A stretch of 64,000 nt of DNA from SP197 sp965242595 (GCA_965242595.1 OZ251464.1:2046001-2110000); one strand, 5' to 3'. Shown: positions 34,338-43,847, counted from the stretch's first letter. Notes: generated from the letters alone by a model not told the origin. Made by a program: numbers and translations.

Positions 34338-34739
34338 CTAGACCAGCAGCGCCACCACGGTGCCAAAGCCGGTGAGCATGAGGGCGGCAAAGACCAGGGC
34401 TATATGCAGCATGTCGGCCCGCAGCTTGTCCTGGCCCTCCTTCATCTCGGCGCGCAACTTGTCCTGGCCAGCTTGCATGTCGGCACGCAGCTTGTCCTGG
34501 CCGGCCTGCAACCTGTCCTGGCCCTCCTTCATCTCGGCGCGCAGCCTGTCCACGTCCGCCTGCAACCTGTCCAGGTCAGCTTGCAACCTGTCCTGGCCTT
34601 CCTTGGTGGCGCTGGCGGCGCTGCTTTCGGCCACCGCGTTGCGGATGACGGTCACGGCCGCTTCGGTCTGCTTTTCGTCGAAGCCGGCCGCGCGCAGGGT
34701 CTTGGCGGCGACATAGGTGTCGAAAGCGGGGATAGCCAT
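34338..34739 (-). CDS. DUF1640/CCDC90-like coiled-coil membrane protein, copy B
   Basis: The 133-residue protein shares its first 50 and last 35 residues almost exactly with copy A, including MAIPAFDTYVAAKTL and the helix IALVFAALMLTG. The middle differs in number of coiled-coil units (RLQAGQDKLRADMQ and similar); 11-residue units seem to have been added. It precedes copy A on the minus strand, and its spacer matches the spacer of copy A, so the pair arose by tandem duplication of about 560 bases. Confidence 0.8.
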   Translation of the reverse strand: MAIPAFDTYVAAKTLRAAGFDEKQTEAAVTVIRNAVAESSAASATKEGQDRLQADLDRLQADVDRLRAEMKEGQDRLQAGQDKLRADMQAGQDKLRAEMKEGQDKLRADMLHIALVFAALMLTGFGTVVALLV

Positions 34740-34815
34740 GCAGGTGTTCTCCTGCGGCGGGGCGGAAGGCGGCAGGTCAGGCGCTGGCGGCGCGGGGGCG
34801 CGGGCTGGCGGAGCG

Positions 34816-35358
34816 TCAGGCGCTTTCCCTTTCAGCGGCGGTGCGTTCGATCAAGGTTTCCAGGGCGGCCATGGCCTCGGCATGGCGACGCTTGCCCTCT
34901 TCCATGGCCTCGGCATGGCGACGCTCGTCGGCATGGCGCTGCTGTTCCAGATCGGCCATGAATGCGGTGTGGCGTTGCTCGTCGGCCTGGCGCTGCTGTT
35001 CCAGGGCGGCCATGATTGCAACATGGCGACGCCTGCCCTCTTCCATGGCCTCGGCATGGCGCTGCTCATCGGCCTGGCGCTGCTGTTCCAGGGTGGCGGC
35101 GCGTTCCTTGTTGCTGTCGCTCATCAGCCGCAAGCCCTTCCAGATCAGAAGGCATTGCAGCAGCCCTATGACGATGGTCGCCACCGCCACGACGATGGCG
35201 GCCCAGGTGGCCATCTCCTGGAAGCCGAGGCCGGCCTCCTGAAGGGCGAGGCCGCCCTGCTGGACGGCGAGGCTGGCTTGCTGGACGTCGAGGGCGGCTT
35301 GCTGGACGTCGAGGGTGGCTTGCCGAACGTCGAGGGTGGCGAGTTCGAATTCGGTCAT
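34816..35358 (-). CDS. Membrane protein with heptads on both sides of a single helix
   Basis: The 180-residue protein opens with heptads such as LDVQQAALDVQQ (residues about 6-45). One transmembrane helix follows (ATWAAIVVAVATIVIG), then a second coiled coil of DEQRHAEAMEE-type repeats to the end. It has the same plan as the 28575-29084 protein, though the sequences differ. It sits between DUF1640-like copies B and C, downstream of autotransporter 2. No family is recognised. A scaffold or envelope-spanning role is a guess. Confidence 0.7.
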   Translation of the reverse strand: MTEFELATLDVRQATLDVQQAALDVQQASLAVQQGGLALQEAGLGFQEMATWAAIVVAVATIVIGLLQCLLIWKGLRLMSDSNKERAATLEQQRQADEQRHAEAMEEGRRRHVAIMAALEQQRQADEQRHTAFMADLEQQRHADERRHAEAMEEGKRRHAEAMAALETLIERTAAERESA

Positions 35359-35469
35359 GCGACGGTTCCCGAAGCGGCGGGGGGTATCCCGGGAAGATAG
35401 GACGCCCGCCGGGCCAGGGCAAGCCCATGCCCCGCCGGGGCGGGTATGAGGGGCGGGGCGCGGGGCGGG

Positions 35470-35751
35470 CTAGGGGAGCCGCTGGAGCAGCAGCGCCACC
35501 ACGGTGCCGAAGCCGATCAGCGCGATGGCAGCAAGGACCAGAAACCCGCACACCATGTCGGCGCGCAGCCTGTCATAGCCAGCCTCGATCGCCATCTCGG
35601 CGCGCAGCCGGTCCTGGGCTGCCTTGGTGGCGCTGCTTTCGGCCACCGCGTTGCGGATGACGGCCACGGCCGCTGCGGCCTGGCTTCGGTCGAAGCCGCC
35701 CGCCCGCAGGGTCTTGGCGGCGACATAGGTGTCGAAAGCGGGGATGGCCAT
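35470..35751 (-). CDS. DUF1640/CCDC90-like membrane protein, copy C (short)
   Basis: The 93-residue protein keeps the MAIPAFDTYVAAKTL start and a C-terminal helix (VLAAIALIGFGTVV), but the coiled coil is cut to about two units. It is more diverged than copies A and B, so it is an older duplicate. It lies 134 bases downstream of the autotransporter 2 stop on the same strand. Confidence 0.75.
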   Translation of the reverse strand: MAIPAFDTYVAAKTLRAGGFDRSQAAAAVAVIRNAVAESSATKAAQDRLRAEMAIEAGYDRLRADMVCGFLVLAAIALIGFGTVVALLLQRLP

Positions 35752-35885
35752 GCAGGTGTTCTCCTTAGTTCTCCTGTGGCGGGGCAGGTTGGACAGGCGG
35801 CAGGTTAGACGCTGGCGGCGTCGGGGGCTGGCGCGGGCGGCGGCGGGGTGGGAACAGGGTGCGCCGGTGGGGCGGCGCCCCTGGT

Positions 35886-38800
35886 TTAGAAGCGGACCGA
35901 GAGGCTGAGGGCGCCTGCCAGTTCGCTGTTGTCGCCGCCGCCTGCGGTGTAGGCGGCGGAGGCTTGCAGGGTGTGGCGGTTGTCGTTCCAGCCGTGGGCG
36001 AGGCCGAGACCGATGCGGAAGCTGGTGGGTTCGGCCGATGCCTTGAGCTGGGTTGCCTCGAACATGGTCTCGGTTTCCTCCTGGAACTCGCGCATGGCGT
36101 CCAGGGAGGCGGCGATGGTGGTGCCGCCCGGGGTGCGGGTCTGGGCGGCCAGGCCCAGGCTGCCCGTCAGGCTGGTGGCGTCGTCCAGCGCCACGCGGCG
36201 GGCGCCCAGGGCGTCGGTGAAGTCGTCCAGCTGGACCTGGGACCAGGCGAAGCCGGCGCGGGGGGTGAAGGTGACGGTGTTGGCGCCCGTGGCGCCCATG
36301 GCGGCTATGGTCAGGGGGCGTCCGGCCTCCAGGGCCAGGGCATAGCCCAGGCCGGCGGCCCCGTCCTTCAGCTCCATGCCGGTGGCCGAGGCGATGTCCA
36401 CGTCGTACCAGGTCGCCTGTGCCTGGGCGTCGAGATAGACGGGGCCGGCCATGGCGGTGGCGCTGACGCCCCCGCCCAGGCCGGTCAGCTCGATCTTGCC
36501 GCCGCCCATGCCACCACCGGGGGCCAGGTCGGCCGAGCCGGTGAGGCCGCGCACCGCCACGCCGATGCGGGCGTTCTCGCCCAGCGCCATCTCGATGCCG
36601 GCGCGGACGCCGGCGCGGTCGTAGGCGTAGGCCAGGCCGGGCTGGGTGGAGCTCGCCGCCTCCCAGTCGCCGCGGGCGGTTTCCAGGCGGGCCCAGCCGC
36701 CATCGGCGCTGCGGGCCGCCGCCATGCGCTCGTCATAGGAGGGCAGGCGGTTCATCGCCAGCAGGGCCGAAGGCAGGGCCTCGTAGAGGCGGCAATCGCC
36801 GTGGGCCAGGTCGCAAGCGATGGGCAGCAGCGGCCTCTCCACCGGCCGCTGCCGCTCGACCGGCTGCATCGGCTGTTGCGGTTGCCCCGGTTGCCCCGGG
36901 GTGTCCGTTCCCGGCTGCCCCGGTTGCTGTGGGGTGCCCACTCCCGGCTGCCCCGGCTGCTGTGGGGTGTCGGTTCCCGGCTGCCCTGGCGTGTCCGTTC
37001 CCGGCGTTCCCGGCTGTTGTGGGGTGCCCACTCCCGGCTGTCCCGGCTGCTCGCCCGGCGGCGGCGTTCCCGGCTGTTGCGGGGGCTCCGGCCCCGGCTG
37101 CATCGGCTGCTCCGGCGATGGAGGCGCCGCCACGCAGGCGCCGCCCTGAAACACCTGCCCGACGGTGGGACAGTCCTGCAGGGCGGCATACAGCGTGTCG
37201 CTGGCGAACACCGGAGCGCCATCGGCGTCCAGGGCCAGCGGCAGATAGCGGCCGGTGGTGTAATCGCCCACCGTCTCCACCACCGCATAGCTCACCCGGC
37301 CCGTCGTCACCCCGCCGCCATCGTTCGGCCCGGTCAAGGTTCCGCCGCTGCCGGTGCCGATGCCGCCCTGCACCCGGTCGAAGGCCTGGTGCACGGCGTA
37401 TTTGGTCAGCGGCGCGCTGCCGGGGGCATAGATCGCCAGCCGGTAGGCGCCGCTGCGGGCCAGGATGGCGTTGTCGGCGCCGCCCGCGTTCACGCGCCCG
37501 GTGTCGGTGACGGTGACGCTGCCGCCGCCGCTCAGATCCAGCGCCGCATCCGCGCCGGCGCTGCCCGTCACCCGGCCATCGATCCGGAGCACCGAATAGC
37601 CGGGGTCGTTGACCAGGACCGCGGGCCGCCCGTCACCGGCCACCAGCACGCCGGTGGCACCCACGGTCAGCCGCCCACCGCCCACCAGATGCACGGCCGC
37701 ATCCGTCCCGCCGGTGACCATGCCGTTCACGGTCACGGTCTGCTGGCGCATGTCGGCGGCGGTTCCGGCCCCGCCGGCATTGGCAACCCAGATGCCGGCC
37801 CGCCCGCCGCTCACGGTGGTCCCGGCGGCGACGGTGACGGAGATCGCGCCGTTGTTCTCATGGGGCGTGGCGTAATAGGCGCGGATGCCGTCGCCGCGCG
37901 ATGTTATGGTGCCGCCTGTCATGGCGACGCGGATGTTGCCGACGTTATAGCGGTCCAGCAGCGCCCGCACCGCCGTCTTGTAGGCGTTCGAGAACCCCGC
38001 ATCCGCATCGTTCAGCGCCGTGGTCAGCCCATCGCTGTCGCCGGTGGACAACGCCGCCAGCACCGCCTTCTCCTCGTCCGAGAGGTTCTGCGCCAGCAGG
38101 TTGCGCAGCAGGGTTCTGCGCCCGGCGTTGTCCACGCGCAGATAGGTCACGATCTGGGCGTCGGTCAGGTCGGTCGCGCTTGTGGTGGCGGTGGTGCCGA
38201 TGGCCATGAGAATCGACGGCGCAACCACGAAGGCATCGCTCTCCAGCACCGCCCGGAACTGCTTGACATAGGCGTTGTCGGCGGCGGTGGCGCCGGTCGG
38301 CACGGCCGCCTGCTGCGCCGCCGCGTTCGCGAACGCGCCCGGGTCGTCGCCCTCTGCCACCTCCACCGCCAAAGCGGACCAGGACATGACCTGGGCCTCG
38401 ATGCCCGCCGGCCCGTCCCAGGCGCCGCCGCTGGCCACGCTGGCCTCCGCATCCCGGGCGTAGATAAACGCCACGGCCTCGTTCGGCGCAGTGAGGAGGT
38501 CGCTGCCCGCCGGGGCGGTCTGGGCCGTGGTCCCGGCCCCGAAACTGCCGGTCCAGGCGATGTCGATCATGGGCTGGTCCATCGCGGCCCGCGCCACCGG
38601 CGTCGCGGCAGTGGCATGCTTGAGGATTGCGACAGCGACCCCCGAACGGCCCAGAATCCTGCCGTTCTGTTCGATCTCCACCTGGCTGTCGTCCGCCGCC
38701 GCAGAGCTCAGTATGGCAAAGACGCCAGCGGCGCTGTAGGAGATGGCCGTGGCGCCGGCGGCGATGGTGACGCTGACATCGCCATCGCCGCGCCCGGTGA

Positions 38801-40079
38801 GGCGGATGGCGGGCGAGCCCGAGTCGGGACCGGCCTGCACCGTCCCACCCGTCACGTCGATGTCGATGTCGCCAGCCAGACTATCGCCGCCGCGCACAAA
38901 AATGCCGCTCCGCGTCCTGGACAGCGCGAGGCCGCCGCTGTGTTCGATGGAGATGTTGCCGGCGCCCAGCCTCTCGACACGGATGGCATGATCGCCCGCC
39001 GTGATGTCGGCGGCGTTGTCGATGGCGACGGTGCCGGTATAGCCGGAGTTGTCCTGGACATAGATGCCGTGAAATCTCCCCGTCCCGGCGGGCGTGATCG
39101 CGCCGCCGGTGGTGGTAATCGAGATGTCGCCGGCCGTGGCCGCGGTCCCCGACTTGGCGATATGGATGCCATGAGACGTCGACGACGTGATGGTGGGGCC
39201 GGTGTTCGCGGTCGTGCCCTGGACGGTGACGGCGCCCGCGCCCCGGCTCTCCATGTAGATGCCCTGCCCCGGCGTCGTGATCGTGCCGCCGGTTGCTGTA
39301 AGGGTCATGGCAGCGCCATTGTCGCTGGCTTCCATCCGGATACCCTGCTGATTCGCGTTTGTCACCGTGATGTTGCCGCTGCTGGTAACCATCATGGCGC
39401 CCGTGCCGTCCGCCCGCACCCACATGCCATGGTTCAACGCGTTGACGGTGCCGCTGTGCGTGACGGTCGTGGTCCCGGGGCCGTCATGTTTGACATCGAT
39501 GCCCTCATAGGTGGCGTACACGGTGCCGGCGTTCGTGACCGTGACGGTGCTGGCGCTGCCGCTGCTTCGGAGATAGATGCCGTGCTTGCGCATCCGGCTG
39601 GACGAGGTGCCGATGGTCACGCCGCTCCTGACGTCCAATGTGGCCGTGCCGCTGCCGTCCTGAAGTATCCGGATGCCGACGCTGTCACTGTTCATGCCGG
39701 TGTCGGTATCGTCCACGATGTCGATGGCGCCCGATGTGCCGGCATAGATGGCATAGTTGCCGCTCGTGGAGCCATCGCTGGCGTCTATATCGATGCCCGG
39801 CCACCCGAGCTCCCCCGTGATCACGGTCGCCGTCCCACCTGTGCCGGTGCCACCCGGGACGCGAATGGTGAGGCTGGCGGCGCCATCTACCACGCGGCGG
39901 ATCGAGGTGGGGTACGCCGCGTTGGTGCAGGAGAAATCCTGGTTGGACGATACGGTTCCGCTATTATGGCACCCCCACGCCGCCCCCGGCGCCAGCAACA
40001 GCGCCGCCCCCACCAGCGCCAGCGCCAGGAAGGCGGCCAGGGCACAAGCGGCGATTTCGTCGATGCGGGCCAGCGTCAT
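35886..40079 (-). CDS. Giant type V autotransporter 2
   Basis: The 1397-residue protein starts MTLARIDEI at 40079, supported by a ggggggag SD eight bases upstream; an upstream ATG lacks one. A signal segment ends APGAAWG. The long passenger has beta-helix-like repeats and the segment SRGDGIRAYYA. A proline-rich spacer of PGQPG/TPQQPG repeats (about 36850-37110) follows, and a C-terminal beta-barrel ends LSLSVRF. The barrel halves of the two autotransporters are very similar, while the passengers diverge more and the proline-rich spacer is much longer here. It should be surface-exposed; adhesion is likely but unproven. Confidence 0.9.
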   Translation of the reverse strand: MTLARIDEIAACALAAFLALALVGAALLLAPGAAWGCHNSGTVSSNQDFSCTNAAYPTSIRRVVDGAASLTIRVPGGTGTGGTATVITGELGWPGIDIDASDGSTSGNYAIYAGTSGAIDIVDDTDTGMNSDSVGIRILQDGSGTATLDVRSGVTIGTSSSRMRKHGIYLRSSGSASTVTVTNAGTVYATYEGIDVKHDGPGTTTVTHSGTVNALNHGMWVRADGTGAMMVTSSGNITVTNANQQGIRMEASDNGAAMTLTATGGTITTPGQGIYMESRGAGAVTVQGTTANTGPTITSSTSHGIHIAKSGTAATAGDISITTTGGAITPAGTGRFHGIYVQDNSGYTGTVAIDNAADITAGDHAIRVERLGAGNISIEHSGGLALSRTRSGIFVRGGDSLAGDIDIDVTGGTVQAGPDSGSPAIRLTGRGDGDVSVTIAAGATAISYSAAGVFAILSSAAADDSQVEIEQNGRILGRSGVAVAILKHATAATPVARAAMDQPMIDIAWTGSFGAGTTAQTAPAGSDLLTAPNEAVAFIYARDAEASVASGGAWDGPAGIEAQVMSWSALAVEVAEGDDPGAFANAAAQQAAVPTGATAADNAYVKQFRAVLESDAFVVAPSILMAIGTTATTSATDLTDAQIVTYLRVDNAGRRTLLRNLLAQNLSDEEKAVLAALSTGDSDGLTTALNDADAGFSNAYKTAVRALLDRYNVGNIRVAMTGGTITSRGDGIRAYYATPHENNGAISVTVAAGTTVSGGRAGIWVANAGGAGTAADMRQQTVTVNGMVTGGTDAAVHLVGGGRLTVGATGVLVAGDGRPAVLVNDPGYSVLRIDGRVTGSAGADAALDLSGGGSVTVTDTGRVNAGGADNAILARSGAYRLAIYAPGSAPLTKYAVHQAFDRVQGGIGTGSGGTLTGPNDGGGVTTGRVSYAVVETVGDYTTGRYLPLALDADGAPVFASDTLYAALQDCPTVGQVFQGGACVAAPPSPEQPMQPGPEPPQQPGTPPPGEQPGQPGVGTPQQPGTPGTDTPGQPGTDTPQQPGQPGVGTPQQPGQPGTDTPGQPGQPQQPMQPVERQRPVERPLLPIACDLAHGDCRLYEALPSALLAMNRLPSYDERMAAARSADGGWARLETARGDWEAASSTQPGLAYAYDRAGVRAGIEMALGENARIGVAVRGLTGSADLAPGGGMGGGKIELTGLGGGVSATAMAGPVYLDAQAQATWYDVDIASATGMELKDGAAGLGYALALEAGRPLTIAAMGATGANTVTFTPRAGFAWSQVQLDDFTDALGARRVALDDATSLTGSLGLAAQTRTPGGTTIAASLDAMREFQEETETMFEATQLKASAEPTSFRIGLGLAHGWNDNRHTLQASAAYTAGGGDNSELAGALSLSVRF
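36850..37110. repeat. Proline-rich tandem repeats in autotransporter 2
   Basis: Imperfect units encoding GQPGVGTPQQPG and GTDTPGQPG repeat about eight times between passenger and barrel. Units are multiples of three bases, so recombination would change spacer length without frameshift. Autotransporter 1 has only a short QPETQP-type stretch at the same place. Confidence 0.85.
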
Positions 40080-40131
40080 TTCGGCATCTCCCCCCTGCGG
40101 CGCGGGCGGCGGCCCGGCGGGCAAGCTTTAT

Positions 40132-40144
40132 CCCCCCCCCCCCC
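40132..40144. repeat. C13 homopolymer upstream of autotransporter 2
   Basis: Thirteen C residues lie 53 bases upstream of the autotransporter 2 start, a position where tract length could alter promoter spacing or leader structure. The rest of the gap to 40399 holds no gene. It carries short repeats shared with 6980-7010 (ccccacgacaggct) and 28270-28300 (caggcgaacgaaacgat). Confidence 0.85.
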
Positions 40145-40399
40145 GCGCGTCAACAGGAAATGAGGGAGTCAGGGCGGGTTTTCAGATTGCACCGCCTCCG
40201 GTGGGGCGGTGGGGGCGATCATGGCCGCGGCGAGGGGGAAGCTGGGGAGCCGGGGGTGTGGCAAGGGTGTTGCACGTGACAGCCCCACGACAGGCTTGCG
40301 ACAGCCGCCATGTCGTTCAGGCAACGGGCGTGAGCGAGGCGAGCGAAGGGCAGCGCAGGCGAACGAAACGATGTGCAGCGAATCCCGCCTGCGTCCCGC

Positions 40400-42088
40400 C
40401 TAAGTGTCGATAGATGCTGGCGAATCCCCGCTATGGGCCGAAATGGCCGCCTGCCCGGCGAGGCGTTCGTCCTTTGGCAGGGGGGCGAGGCCCAGGATTG
40501 TGTCTGCGGCGCGTTCGGCGATGGCCAGGACGCTGGCGTGGGGGTTGCTGTTGACCAGGCTGGGCATGATGGAGGCGTCGGCTATGCGCAGGGCCTCCAT
40601 GCCGATGACGCGACATTCGGTATCGACCACCGTGTGGGGGTCGCTGGGGTGGCCCATGCGGCAGGTTCCGACCGGGTGGTAGGCGGTGTCGGCGCCGGCG
40701 ATCAGCCAGCGGTCGAGGTCGCTATCGCTGTGGATGTGGCGCCCGGGGAAGGCCTCTTCCCGTCGCAGTAGGTCGAAGGCGGGGGCGTGTGCCAGCTCGC
40801 GCACCCGGCGCATGGCGGCGCGGATGTGGCGGCGGTCGCGCTCGGTGGCCAGATAGTTGAAGCGGATGCGGGGGGGCGCGGCCGGGTCGTCGGAGGCGAG
40901 GCGGACCCAGCCGCGGCTTTCCGGCTTCTGGGTGCCGACGTGGAACTGATAGCCGTGCCAGGGGCGCACATCGAAGCTGCCGGGCTGGAACGCCACCGGA
41001 AAGAAGACGATCTGGGTGTCGGGGCGGTCGGCATCGTCCAGGGCGGTCAGGAAGGCGCCGACCTCGAAGCCGTTGCTGGCGCAGACCCCGCGCCGGGCGA
41101 GAAACCATTGGGCGCCCACCGCCAGGCGCGGCAGCGGGCGCGCCTTGCCGTTGAGCGTGATGGGGCGGCGGCAGCGATATTGCATGTAGATGTCGATGTG
41201 GTTCTGCAAGCCGCGGCCCACGCCCGGCAGGTGGTGGGCGCTGGCGATGGAGAAGGCGCGCAGCGCCTCCCGGTCGCCGATGCCCGAGAGCATCAGCAGC
41301 TGGGGGGTATGGATGGCGCCGGCGGCGAGGATCACTTCGCAGCGGGCGTGGAGGCGGCGGCTTTCGCCGCGCCGCAGGAGCTCGACGCCGCAGGCGCGGG
41401 AGCCTGCCATCAGGATGCGCCGCACCCGGGCGCCGGTCATGACGGTGAGATTGGGGCGGGAGGCCACCGGTTCGAGATAGGCGCGGACGGCGTTCATGCG
41501 GCGCCCGTTGCGGATCGCCAGATCCCAGATGCCGACGCCTTCCTGGCCGGGGCCGTTGAAATCGTCGTTGGGGGCCAGGCCGGCCTGGGCGCCGGCGGCG
41601 AGAAAGGCGCGGTTCAGCGCCCCGGCGCCCTGGCCAGGCGCCACGGCGAAGGGGCCGCTGGCGCCGCGAAACGGCGTCAGGCGCCCGCCATAGCTTTCGG
41701 AGCGGCGGAAATAGGGCAGCAGATCGGCATAGCCCCAGCCGGGGCAGCCGGCCCGCGCCCAATCGTCGAAATCGCGCCGGTGGCCGCGCACATGGACCAT
41801 GCCGTTGATCGAGGACGAGCCGCCCAGCACCTTGCCGCGCGGGACGGCCAGGCGGCGGCGGCCGAGATGGGGTTCCGGCTCGGTGCTGTAGTTCCAGTTG
41901 AAGCGCTCCCCCTTCAGGGCCTCGATGTTGCCCATCGGCATCCGCACGTGCCAGTGGCGGTCGGAGGGGCCGGCCTCCAGCAGGGCGACTTCAGCACCCC
42001 GGGCGGCGCTGAGGCGGCGCGCCAGCACGCAGCCGGCGCTGCCGCCACCGACGACGATGTAGTCGAAGCTGGCGTCGAAGCCGCTCAT
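40400..42088 (-). CDS. GMC-family oxidoreductase 1, choline-dehydrogenase-like
   Basis: The 562-residue flavoprotein has the FAD-binding motif VVGGGSAGCVLARRLS near the start, the GMC signatures GGSSSINGMVHVRG and GAIHTPQLLMLSGIG, and the catalytic His in AYHPVGTCRMG. GMC enzymes oxidise alcohols; BetA oxidises choline to betaine aldehyde. The substrate here is not fixed, but the ProX-like and ProW-like neighbours favour a quaternary amine or polyol. It overlaps the GMC 2 stop by four bases (ATGA). A copy of its 3' end is at 27957-28123. Confidence 0.9.
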   Translation of the reverse strand: MSGFDASFDYIVVGGGSAGCVLARRLSAARGAEVALLEAGPSDRHWHVRMPMGNIEALKGERFNWNYSTEPEPHLGRRRLAVPRGKVLGGSSSINGMVHVRGHRRDFDDWARAGCPGWGYADLLPYFRRSESYGGRLTPFRGASGPFAVAPGQGAGALNRAFLAAGAQAGLAPNDDFNGPGQEGVGIWDLAIRNGRRMNAVRAYLEPVASRPNLTVMTGARVRRILMAGSRACGVELLRRGESRRLHARCEVILAAGAIHTPQLLMLSGIGDREALRAFSIASAHHLPGVGRGLQNHIDIYMQYRCRRPITLNGKARPLPRLAVGAQWFLARRGVCASNGFEVGAFLTALDDADRPDTQIVFFPVAFQPGSFDVRPWHGYQFHVGTQKPESRGWVRLASDDPAAPPRIRFNYLATERDRRHIRAAMRRVRELAHAPAFDLLRREEAFPGRHIHSDSDLDRWLIAGADTAYHPVGTCRMGHPSDPHTVVDTECRVIGMEALRIADASIMPSLVNSNPHASVLAIAERAADTILGLAPLPKDERLAGQAAISAHSGDSPASIDT

Positions 42089-43743
42089 GCCGGCGCCCGT
42101 CCGGGGGGCGAGGGCCGCCAGACCGTCACCTGGCGGGGCGGCAGCGGCGGGCGGGCGCGCATGAGGTCGGCGATCTTCTCGGCCATCGCCATCACCGTCG
42201 CGGCCGGATTGGCGTTGACCAGGCGGGGCATGGCGGAGGCATCGACGACGCGCAGCGCCTCCACCCCCCTCACCCGGCCTTCGGCGTCCAGCACGGCATC
42301 GGCGCCATCGCCCATGGGGCAGGTGGCCGCCGGGTGCCAGTTGCCGACCGCCGCCTGGCGCAGCCAGCGGAGGATGGCGGCGCGGCCGCGCGCCTGCGGG
42401 CCGGGGGCGAGCTCCTGGCCGGCGAGGCGGGCGAAGGCCGGGGCGGCGGCGATGGCCCGCGCGCGCTCGACCGCCTCCACCAGGCGGGCGCTGTCGCCGG
42501 GATGGGAGAGATAGGCGGGATCGACGGCCGGGGCGGCTTCGGGATCGGAGGAGGCGAGGCGGACGCGGCCGCGGCTGTGGCAGCGATTGAGGTTCATGCC
42601 GAAGCCGAAGCCGTGGCAGCGGGTGTCGGGCAAGGGGCCATCCAGCAGGGCGGGGTAGAAGAAGATCTGCAGGTCGGGGCTGGCGCCGGCCTGGCTGGAG
42701 CGCAGCAGGGCGCCCACCTCGAAGCCGGTCTGGGCGCAGATGCCGCCGCCGGTCAGCAGCCAGCGCAGGCCGGCCGCCAGCTTGCGGTCCGGGCGCAGGT
42801 AGCGGCTGTGGCTGACGGGCGCGCGGCAGCGCAGCGTCACCTGGGCCTCGATGTGGTCCTGGAGGTTGGCGCCGACGGACGGGAGGTCGGCCACGACGGC
42901 GATGCCGAAGGCGCGCAGATGGTCGGGCGGGCCGATGCCGGAGAGCATGAGCAGCTGGGGCGAGCGCAGGGCGCCGGCGCAGAGCGTGACGCCTTGCAGG
43001 GCGCGGGCGTGGCGCAGCCGCCCGCGCCAGGCGAAGGCGACGCCGGTGGCGCGCCCGCGCTCCATTAGCACGCGATGGGCCTTGGCGCCGGTCAGCAGGC
43101 GCAGATTGGGCCGGCCCAGGGCGGGATATAGCCAGGCCGTGGCGGCGCTGACCCGGCGCCCGCGGGCGATGGCGCGGTCGCAGGTGAAGAAGCCTTCCTG
43201 GCGGAAGCCGTTGGCATCTTCGGTGAGGCCGCCATGATCGGCGCCGGCGGCCATGAAGGCCTCTTGCAGCGGCCCGCAGACGGTGGCCTTGGCGGTTGCG
43301 AACGGCCCCCGGTAGCCGCGCCAGGCCGGGTCGCCGCCGGAACGGTAGGACTCGCTGGCCATGAAATAGGGCAGCAGGTCGGCAAAGGACCAGCCGGCGG
43401 CGCCGGCGGCGGCCCAGCCGTCGTAATCGTCGGCGTGGCCGCGCAGATGGCACATGGCGTTGATCGCCGACGAGCCGCCCAGCGCCTTGCCGGCGGCGAG
43501 GGGGAGGCGGCGGCCGCACAGCTCGCGCTGGGGCAGGGTCTCCTGGCCCCAGTTCAGGCCGGGGCGGAAGGCGACCAGGCCGGCGGCGGCCGGCATTTGC
43601 TGGAGCAGGCCGCGCGGGCGGTGGCCCGCCTCCAGAAGCAGCACGCGGTTATGCGAATCCTCGCTGAGGCGCGCCGCCAGGACGCAGCCGGCGGCGCCAG
43701 CGCCGACGACTACGTGGTCGAAAGCGTCCACCGAACCGTCCAT
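42085..43743 (-). CDS. GMC-family oxidoreductase 2
   Basis: The FAD motif VVGAGAAGCVLAARLS follows the start, then GGSSAINAMCHLRGH, GALRSPQLLMLSGIG and the active-site WHPAATCPMG. Either ATG 43743 (MDGSVDAFD) or 43782 could start it; the shorter form begins close to the FAD motif like its neighbour and is chosen. It is translationally coupled to GMC 1, and the two share the fold but are clearly different enzymes (552 against 562 residues). It lies 104 bases after the ProX-like gene. Confidence 0.9.
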   Translation of the reverse strand: MDGSVDAFDHVVVGAGAAGCVLAARLSEDSHNRVLLLEAGHRPRGLLQQMPAAAGLVAFRPGLNWGQETLPQRELCGRRLPLAAGKALGGSSAINAMCHLRGHADDYDGWAAAGAAGWSFADLLPYFMASESYRSGGDPAWRGYRGPFATAKATVCGPLQEAFMAAGADHGGLTEDANGFRQEGFFTCDRAIARGRRVSAATAWLYPALGRPNLRLLTGAKAHRVLMERGRATGVAFAWRGRLRHARALQGVTLCAGALRSPQLLMLSGIGPPDHLRAFGIAVVADLPSVGANLQDHIEAQVTLRCRAPVSHSRYLRPDRKLAAGLRWLLTGGGICAQTGFEVGALLRSSQAGASPDLQIFFYPALLDGPLPDTRCHGFGFGMNLNRCHSRGRVRLASSDPEAAPAVDPAYLSHPGDSARLVEAVERARAIAAAPAFARLAGQELAPGPQARGRAAILRWLRQAAVGNWHPAATCPMGDGADAVLDAEGRVRGVEALRVVDASAMPRLVNANPAATVMAMAEKIADLMRARPPLPPRQVTVWRPSPPGRAPA

Positions 43744-43847
43744 TTCGGCCCCGGCACGGCGCCCGCCCACGTCCACGTCCATGTGGGGTGGGGCGGGCGC
43801 CGTCGCGACGCTTCAGCCGGGACTCGGTGGGCGCTCCCTGGGGGCGC

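Larger units (their letters stand above)
33622..34739. repeat. Tandem duplication of the DUF1640 gene and spacer
   Basis: The unit 33622-34144 (spacer plus copy A) repeats at 34180-34739 (spacer plus copy B). Spacer identity begins at ggacgcca and includes aaacccgaattccgacatat in both. The two units differ mainly in the C tract and the coiled-coil length. Confidence 0.85.

Noticed and set aside
35859..40163. 1434-codon plus-strand open frame opposite autotransporter 2
   Set aside because: Same reason: an antisense shadow of a long GC-rich gene.
40404..43519. Extended minus-strand frame continuous through GMC 2 into GMC 1
   Set aside because: The upstream part is an out-of-frame reading of GMC 2; GMC 1 starts at 42088 with its FAD motif.
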